49,884 nt of DNA, taken from positions 1 to 49,884 of the forward strand of contig CAIVTJ010000023.1 in the NCBI GenBank assembly GCA_903908825.1. Direction: 5' to 3'. This DNA is from an uncultured Pseudomonadota bacterium (GTDB lineage: Bacteria; Pseudomonadota; Gammaproteobacteria; Steroidobacterales; Steroidobacteraceae). Positions 45,428-49,884 of the stretch are shown piece by piece. The position numbers were made by a program, and so were the translations under genes. The notes beneath the pieces are model-generated. The model was given only the letters and a program-made list of their open reading frames with translations, made no database searches and was not told where the DNA came from. Position 1 is the stretch's first letter. Each line of letters begins with the position of its first letter.

Positions 45428-45940
45428 CTAAATGACAGATTCGTTGGAACCGAAGCGATGGCCGCGGTCCAAGCAGTATTCGAGCCACTTGTTCAGCATC
45501 ATGTTGAGCGCCCAACGCTGATCGAACTGACGCTGCAGGGCAGTGTGCGCACCCGCCAACTGCGGATGCGCCAGATAGCGCGCACAATCGGTGGCCTCGG
45601 CCAGTCGTGCATCGGCATAAACACGCAGTTGGAGGTCTGGCAAGCGATGCCAACCCTGTTGCGCCGAACCTTGAACCGGGACGTCACCAGCCTCACCCAC
45701 CAACGTAACCGGCAGCAGATAAGTAAGGTTAAGTTGCGTGGTGTAAGGGGTTTGTTCGACGACGGTCAGCAACAGATCACAATCACCCTCGATCACCGAA
45801 CGGCTCTGCGCCGGCAAGCGTGCAGCATCACCGCACAAGCGCTGCAAGCGCATAAAGTTGCTCTCATAGAGCGACATCAAGGTCACGAAACTGCGTGCCT
45901 TGGAGCGCCAGGAAACCGGTATGAGAGCGTCAGAGAGCAT
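45428..45940 (-). CDS. DUF1249 (YqiB-like) protein
   Basis: A 170-aa protein related to E. coli YqiB. The conserved start SLYESNFMRLQRLC, the TVVEQTPYTTQLNL strand, WHRLPDLQLRVYADARLAEA, and the end MLNKWLEYCLDRGHRF match the family. Function is unknown; in E. coli the gene is near nudF, topoisomerase IV and cAMP phosphodiesterase. The track ORF from 46054 is overextended: the ATG at 45940 gives MLSDALIPVSW. It lies between orn (37 bp upstream) and the coiled-coil gene. Confidence 0.85.
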   Translation of the reverse strand: MLSDALIPVSWRSKARSFVTLMSLYESNFMRLQRLCGDAARLPAQSRSVIEGDCDLLLTVVEQTPYTTQLNLTYLLPVTLVGEAGDVPVQGSAQQGWHRLPDLQLRVYADARLAEATDCARYLAHPQLAGAHTALQRQFDQRWALNMMLNKWLEYCLDRGHRFGSNESVI

Positions 45941-45977
45941 GGGTTTGACTATAGCACGCACGGTAACAGTTACCGGA

Positions 45978-46538
45978 CTAGGGAGGCGGTGTGCAGGCCG
46001 CGACAAACAGGTGTTCGCGGTAATAGCGCAGTTCGCGTATCGAATCGTGAACATCAGCCAGCGCCAGATGCGCAGGCGCCTTGCTGAATCCGGCAGCCAA
46101 CTGCGGCGCCCAGCGACGCGCCAACTCTTTGACCGTGCTCACATCGAGATTGCGATAGTGAAAATAACGCTCTAAGGCGGGCATATGGCGGGCCATAAAC
46201 CGCCGGTCCTGACAGATGCTATTGCCACACATCGGTGAAGCACCGGCCGGCACCCATTGCGCCAGAAAGGCCAAGGTCTGTGCTTCAGCTGCCGCATGGT
46301 CAAACGTGCTGCGCCGCACCCGCTCGGTCAGGCCGCTGTTGCCGTGCTGGCGGGTGTTCCACTCATCCATCCCCGCCAGACGCAGCTCATCTTGGTGTAT
46401 CGCGATCACCGGACCCTCGGCCAGCACCTGCAACTGCACATCTGTCACCACCGTGGCAATTTCGATGATGACGTCCTGCTCCGGACTCAGGCCGGTCATT
46501 TCAAGGTCTATCCAAATCAGGTTATCGCGACTGGTCAT
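45978..46538 (-). CDS. orn: Oligoribonuclease
   Basis: A 186-aa DEDDh 3'-5' exonuclease, essential in many gammaproteobacteria, that degrades 2- to 5-nt RNAs, including pGpG from c-di-GMP turnover. The ExoI motif is [21 protein letters not shown] (DxE). ExoII is in [33 protein letters not shown], and the final His-Asp in [18 protein letters not shown]. The start follows CACGGAGATTGCCC, a good site. It is divergent from rsgA, as in E. coli. Confidence 0.96.
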   Translation of the reverse strand: MTSRDNLIWIDLEMTGLSPEQDVIIEIATVVTDVQLQVLAEGPVIAIHQDELRLAGMDEWNTRQHGNSGLTERVRRSTFDHAAAEAQTLAFLAQWVPAGASPMCGNSICQDRRFMARHMPALERYFHYRNLDVSTVKELARRWAPQLAAGFSKAPAHLALADVHDSIRELRYYREHLFVAACTPPP

Positions 46539-46562
46539 GCGGGCAATCTCCGTGGCTGTGGC

Positions 46563-46571
46563 ATTCTAGCA
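46563..46571 (-). promoter_or_regulatory. Extended -10 promoter element for orn
   Basis: On the minus strand TGCTAGAAT (TGn-TAGAAT) lies 24 bp before the orn ATG, placing the transcription start near 46556 with a leader of about 18 nt including the GGAG site. No good -35 is seen at 17 bp, as often with extended -10 promoters. Confidence 0.45.
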
Positions 46572-46577
46572 GTGCCC

Positions 46578-47507
46578 ATGCAAAGTCCTGAACGCTTCGA
46601 CGCCGATGTTATCGCCACCTATGGTCGTCACCTGCTGGTGCGCGATCCGGCAGGCGTACTGCTTAAAGCACGCCCTTTCGGTCGTGCATTAGACATAGTG
46701 TGCGGCGATCGCGTGCACTGCGAGCGTGACGTCCACGCTGAAGTGCTGGTCACCGGTGTATTGCCACGACGCAGCGTACTGATGCGCAGCAATGCGCGCG
46801 CGCGCAGCGAACCTCTGGTGGCCAACCTAAGCCTTGCAGCCATCGTTGTCGCTGCGCTGCCGCGACCCGATCCGTTCATGATCGATCGTTACCTGTGTGC
46901 TGCCGTGTGTGCGGGTCTGCAAGCCATAATCGTGGTTAACAAGGCAGACCTGCCCTTGCGCGCCGAAGATGAAGCCTCATTGGCAGAGTTAGCGACGCTG
47001 GGTTTTGGCGTCTACAGAGTCTCAGCGCATGAAGGCCGTGGCCTCGACACGCTGGCCTTGGCACTGGCGCCCCACACCAGCGTGCTGCTGGGGCAATCGG
47101 GTGTGGGCAAGTCATCACTGATCCAAAAGCTGACCCTCGATGGCACGACGGCCCTCACCGGCGAGTTGATGCGCGAGAGCGAGGGCCGCCACACCACCAC
47201 CGCCTCGCGGCTGTATACCTGCACCGGCGGGGGCTCGATCATCGATTCGCCGGGTGTGCGCGACTACGCACCGTCAGTCGATCAACTGCAGCAAGCCAGC
47301 CTGGGCTTCCCGGAAATAGAGCAGCATGCCGCGCAGTGTCACTTTGCCGACTGCCGCCATCTACAAGAGCCGCGTTGCGCAGTGATCGCGGCGGTTGCGG
47401 CCGGCGCGATTGCGCCGCGGCGCTATGAAAGCTACCGGCGCTTGCGGCGGCTGTACGAACAATTGCATGAGCAGCGCGGCCCGGGGGCACGCGCGCCGCG
47501 CCGCTAG
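46578..47507 (+). CDS. rsgA: Ribosome small subunit-dependent GTPase RsgA
   Basis: A 309-aa circularly permuted GTPase that checks late 30S maturation. The OB-fold domain (about residues 1-75) is followed by the G4 motif NKAD, then G1 [12 protein letters not shown] and G3 IDSPGVRDY, in permuted order. The zinc domain C-terminal to it has [14 protein letters not shown]. The ATG at 46578 is chosen over the track start at 46257, which runs antisense to orn. Its stop shares the CTAG with the stop of the convergent recR. Confidence 0.95.
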   Translation: MQSPERFDADVIATYGRHLLVRDPAGVLLKARPFGRALDIVCGDRVHCERDVHAEVLVTGVLPRRSVLMRSNARARSEPLVANLSLAAIVVAALPRPDPFMIDRYLCAAVCAGLQAIIVVNKADLPLRAEDEASLAELATLGFGVYRVSAHEGRGLDTLALALAPHTSVLLGQSGVGKSSLIQKLTLDGTTALTGELMRESEGRHTTTASRLYTCTGGGSIIDSPGVRDYAPSVDQLQQASLGFPEIEQHAAQCHFADCRHLQEPRCAVIAAVAAGAIAPRRYESYRRLRRLYEQLHEQRGPGARAPRR

Positions 47508-48103
47508 TAAATGCTCTGCCGCCCCAACAGCGCGTGCGCCAAGGTGCCGCCATCCACATATTCGAGTTCGCCGCCCATGGGCACACCATGCGCGATGCGC
47601 GTCGCACGCAGGCCCTGCTTGCGCGCCAGCTCTGACAGAAAGTGCGCCGTGGCCTCTCCTTCAACCGTTGGATTGGTCGCCAGGATGACCTCGCGTACGC
47701 CACCTGCGGCCAGCAGCGTCTCGAATTGTGCCAAGCCCAATTGCTCAGGGCCGATGCCATCCAGAGGCGAGAGATGGCCCATCAACACAAAGTAACGGCC
47801 GCGATAACTGGCTGAGGTCTCTACGGCTACGACGTCAGCTGGCGATTCGACCACACATAATAAAGTTGTATCGCGCGTATCGGAACTGCAGATCAGACAC
47901 AGCGGCCCCTCGGTCAGCATGCGGCATTGCTGGCAACGGCCCACCGCCGACAAGGCGCCGGTCAGCGCCAGAGACAGTTCGCGCGCACCCTCGCGGCCTT
48001 CCTGCAATAGTTTGAAGGCCATGCGCTGCGCAGTCTTGGGGCCGATGCCAGGCAAGGCGTGCAGCGCATCGATGAGACGGGCCAGTGCCGGTGAATGACG
48101 CAT
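47504..48103 (-). CDS. recR: Recombination protein RecR
   Basis: A 199-aa recombination mediator working with RecFO. The helix-hairpin-helix region [17 protein letters not shown], the Cys4 zinc finger ([16 protein letters not shown]), and the Toprim domain ([31 protein letters not shown]) are in order. The ATG at 48103 has a GGGGAG site and gives [12 protein letters not shown]; the track's GTG at 48109 would overlap the dnaX stop. ybaB, which usually lies between dnaX and recR, is absent. Confidence 0.95.
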   Translation of the reverse strand: MRHSPALARLIDALHALPGIGPKTAQRMAFKLLQEGREGARELSLALTGALSAVGRCQQCRMLTEGPLCLICSSDTRDTTLLCVVESPADVVAVETSASYRGRYFVLMGHLSPLDGIGPEQLGLAQFETLLAAGGVREVILATNPTVEGEATAHFLSELARKQGLRATRIAHGVPMGGELEYVDGGTLAHALLGRQSIY

Positions 48104-48105
48104 GC

Positions 48106-49743
48106 TCACTCCCCGGGCTTAATAAGCCGTATCGAATCGGCCTGCACCGTCGCGCCGAACTGCTCGCCTAAGGCCTTGACCACCGGCTCGTCAGCCAAGG
48201 CCGCTGTGACCATTGCCAAGCCCTGCGCTTGCGCACGCGACTGCGCTGAGGCCGGGGTTTCAGCCGGCGGTGCCGTCACTTCAATATCCAGACGCACGGC
48301 CGTGGCAAACAAGGCGGACAGCGCGGCAGTCATGCGCTCGACTGGCGCGGCCGAATGGATGGCGCGTTGTTTAGGATCCAGCGCCAGCCGCAGCACTGTG
48401 CCCTGTACCGCCACCAGCGCGCAGTTGACCGCCAACTGCCGGGCCAGACCGGTCAGCGGCAGCTGGGCGACGACGGCAGGCCAATCGGCAGGGGTCATTT
48501 CCGCTAAAACCCGAGTCGGGCCCGGGGCCGGCACAGCCCTGACTACCGGTGACGGCGCTGGTGCGGTGGCAGGCACAGGGCGGGATGCGGACGGGACCGG
48601 AGTACCTGAGGCAACCGCAGGCTGCGGCGTGGGGCTGCCGGCCAGCGCGGCCGCACCCTGGGGCCGGAAGGCCAGCATGCGCAGCAAGGTCATCATGAAG
48701 CCGGTGCTGGCCTCGGCGACCAGCGGCAGATCGCGACGGCCCAGCAAGCCAATCTGGTAGTACAGCTGCACATCAGCCGCGCTGAAGCGGCCAGCCAGAT
48801 CCTGCAACTGCGCCGGCTCATACAGGTCTTCGTCCGTGACCGCCCCGGGCACCACTTGCAACACCGCCACCTGTGCCAGCAGGCTGATGAGCCCGTCCAG
48901 CAGTTGCGCGTGATCAGGTGACCACTGCTCCATGTGCTGCGCATGCGCCACCAGTCCTGCCGCGTCCTGCGCGGCCAGCAACTGGGCAATGCGCATGACT
49001 TGCGAGCGATCGACCGCGCCCAGCATGGTCAGGGCATCGGCCTCACGCGCCACACCATTGCCAAAGGCCAGCAATTGATCGAGCAGCGACAAACCATCGC
49101 GCAGACTGCCATCGGCTGCCAAAGCCAGCAGGCGCAGCGCTGCCGGCTCGGCGCTGATGCCCTCGGCGGCCAAAACAAAAGCCAGACGCGCTTGAATCAG
49201 CGACGGCGTCAGGCGCCTGAGGTTGAACTGCAGACAACGCGACAACACCGTGGCCGGCAGCTTTTGCGGATCGGTGGTGGCGAGCAAAAACTTAACGTGC
49301 GGCGGCGGCTCTTCGAGAGTCTTGAGCAGCGCGTTGAACGACTGCGTGGTCAGCATGTGCACTTCGTCGATGAGGTACACCTTGTAGCGACCGCGGGTCG
49401 GCGCGTATTGCACGTTCTCGAGCAACTCGCGCGTGTCATCCACCTTGGTGCGCGAGGCGGCATCGACCTCGATCAGGTCCAGAAACCGGCCGGCATCAAT
49501 TTCACGGCAGCTGCCGCATTCGCCGCAGGGCACCGAGCGCACCCCCAACTCGCAGTTCAGGCACTTGGCAAAGATGCGCGCCACCGTGGTCTTACCGACG
49601 CCGCGCGTGCCGGTGAACAAAAACGCATGGTGCACACGGCCGGCATCCAAGGCATTGGACAAGGCCGTGAGCACGTGCTCTTGCCCGGACATTTCGGCGA
49701 AGGATTTGGGGCGCCATTTACGCGCCAGAGCGGTGTAGGACAT
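48106..49743 (-). CDS. dnaX: DNA polymerase III subunit gamma/tau
   Basis: A 545-aa clamp-loader ATPase. It starts [25 protein letters not shown], matching E. coli; the track start at 49770 is an upstream GTG. Walker A is [15 protein letters not shown]. The zinc site is in [19 protein letters not shown], and Walker B is [10 protein letters not shown]. The central lid and oligomerisation domain is followed by a Pro/Ala-rich linker (about residues 370-420) and a C-terminal tau domain that binds the polymerase. No A-rich slippery sequence like that of E. coli is visible near the end of domain III, so a shorter gamma form is not supported. Confidence 0.96.
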   Translation of the reverse strand: MSYTALARKWRPKSFAEMSGQEHVLTALSNALDAGRVHHAFLFTGTRGVGKTTVARIFAKCLNCELGVRSVPCGECGSCREIDAGRFLDLIEVDAASRTKVDDTRELLENVQYAPTRGRYKVYLIDEVHMLTTQSFNALLKTLEEPPPHVKFLLATTDPQKLPATVLSRCLQFNLRRLTPSLIQARLAFVLAAEGISAEPAALRLLALAADGSLRDGLSLLDQLLAFGNGVAREADALTMLGAVDRSQVMRIAQLLAAQDAAGLVAHAQHMEQWSPDHAQLLDGLISLLAQVAVLQVVPGAVTDEDLYEPAQLQDLAGRFSAADVQLYYQIGLLGRRDLPLVAEASTGFMMTLLRMLAFRPQGAAALAGSPTPQPAVASGTPVPSASRPVPATAPAPSPVVRAVPAPGPTRVLAEMTPADWPAVVAQLPLTGLARQLAVNCALVAVQGTVLRLALDPKQRAIHSAAPVERMTAALSALFATAVRLDIEVTAPPAETPASAQSRAQAQGLAMVTAALADEPVVKALGEQFGATVQADSIRLIKPGE

Positions 49744-49785
49744 GGTTTGCCTGCTAGCTATGGCGGACACGCAATGAGGAGGCGG

Positions 49786-49884
<99 letters not shown>

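Noticed and set aside
48106-49743. Programmed frameshift in dnaX
   Set aside because: No A-rich slippery run is visible near the end of domain III, unlike E. coli.

Overview
The window looks like a chromosomal segment of a GC-rich gammaproteobacterium. The order serS-rarA-lolA-ftsK / trxB / aat-infA / clpA-clpS is the one I recall from Pseudomonas and relatives. rne / rluC / maf / yceD-rpmF-fabH, orn / rsgA and ffs-dnaX-recR are also gammaproteobacterial arrangements. A lexA-imuA-imuB-dnaE2 cassette and a gspCDEF block suggest an environmental lineage near the Xanthomonadales, Nevskiales or Steroidobacterales; that placement is inference. I see no mobile element, prophage, CRISPR array, tRNA or rRNA. 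Coding density is very high.

Layout. 1-6.7 kb is a metabolic region: a truncated AbgB-like M20 peptidase, a cupin, a pirin and a ThDP-dependent enzyme, then the divergent cstA with its small partner ybdD. 6.7-12.7 kb is a tight minus-strand operon, ftsK-lolA-vanZ-rarA-serS. 12.8-15.9 kb runs plus-strand: trxB, a FemAB/GNAT-like protein, aat and infA. 15.9-18.6 kb carries clpS-clpA on the minus strand, so Aat, ClpS and ClpA of the N-degron pathway lie together. 18.7-24.4 kb is gspC-D-E-F, a partial type II secretion operon without pseudopilins. A small acidic protein and an FAD amine oxidase-like protein follow. 26.2-32.0 kb is the SOS mutagenesis operon lexA-imuA-imuB-dnaE2, with a LexA box and a second box-like palindrome over its promoter. 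An unusually long Lpp-type lipoprotein with a strong terminator comes next.

32.7-39.5 kb holds fabH, rpmF and yceD (minus), maf (plus), rluC (minus) and rne (plus, long structured leader). 39.6-49.9 kb holds an AguB-like amidase, a Gfo/Idh oxidoreductase, two small membrane proteins, prc, a coiled-coil orphan, a DUF1249 protein, orn, rsgA, recR, dnaX and the SRP RNA at the right edge.

I did not find a clearly novel multi-gene system. The best leads are small-scale. The 3' ends of infA and fabH are each tandemly duplicated just past the stop codon. Two near-consensus sigma-70 promoters (clpS, yceD) imply near-leaderless mRNAs. plsX and ybaB are missing from positions where they are usually found. 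The T2SS ATPase lacks its tetracysteine motif, and the Lpp is much longer than that of E. coli.
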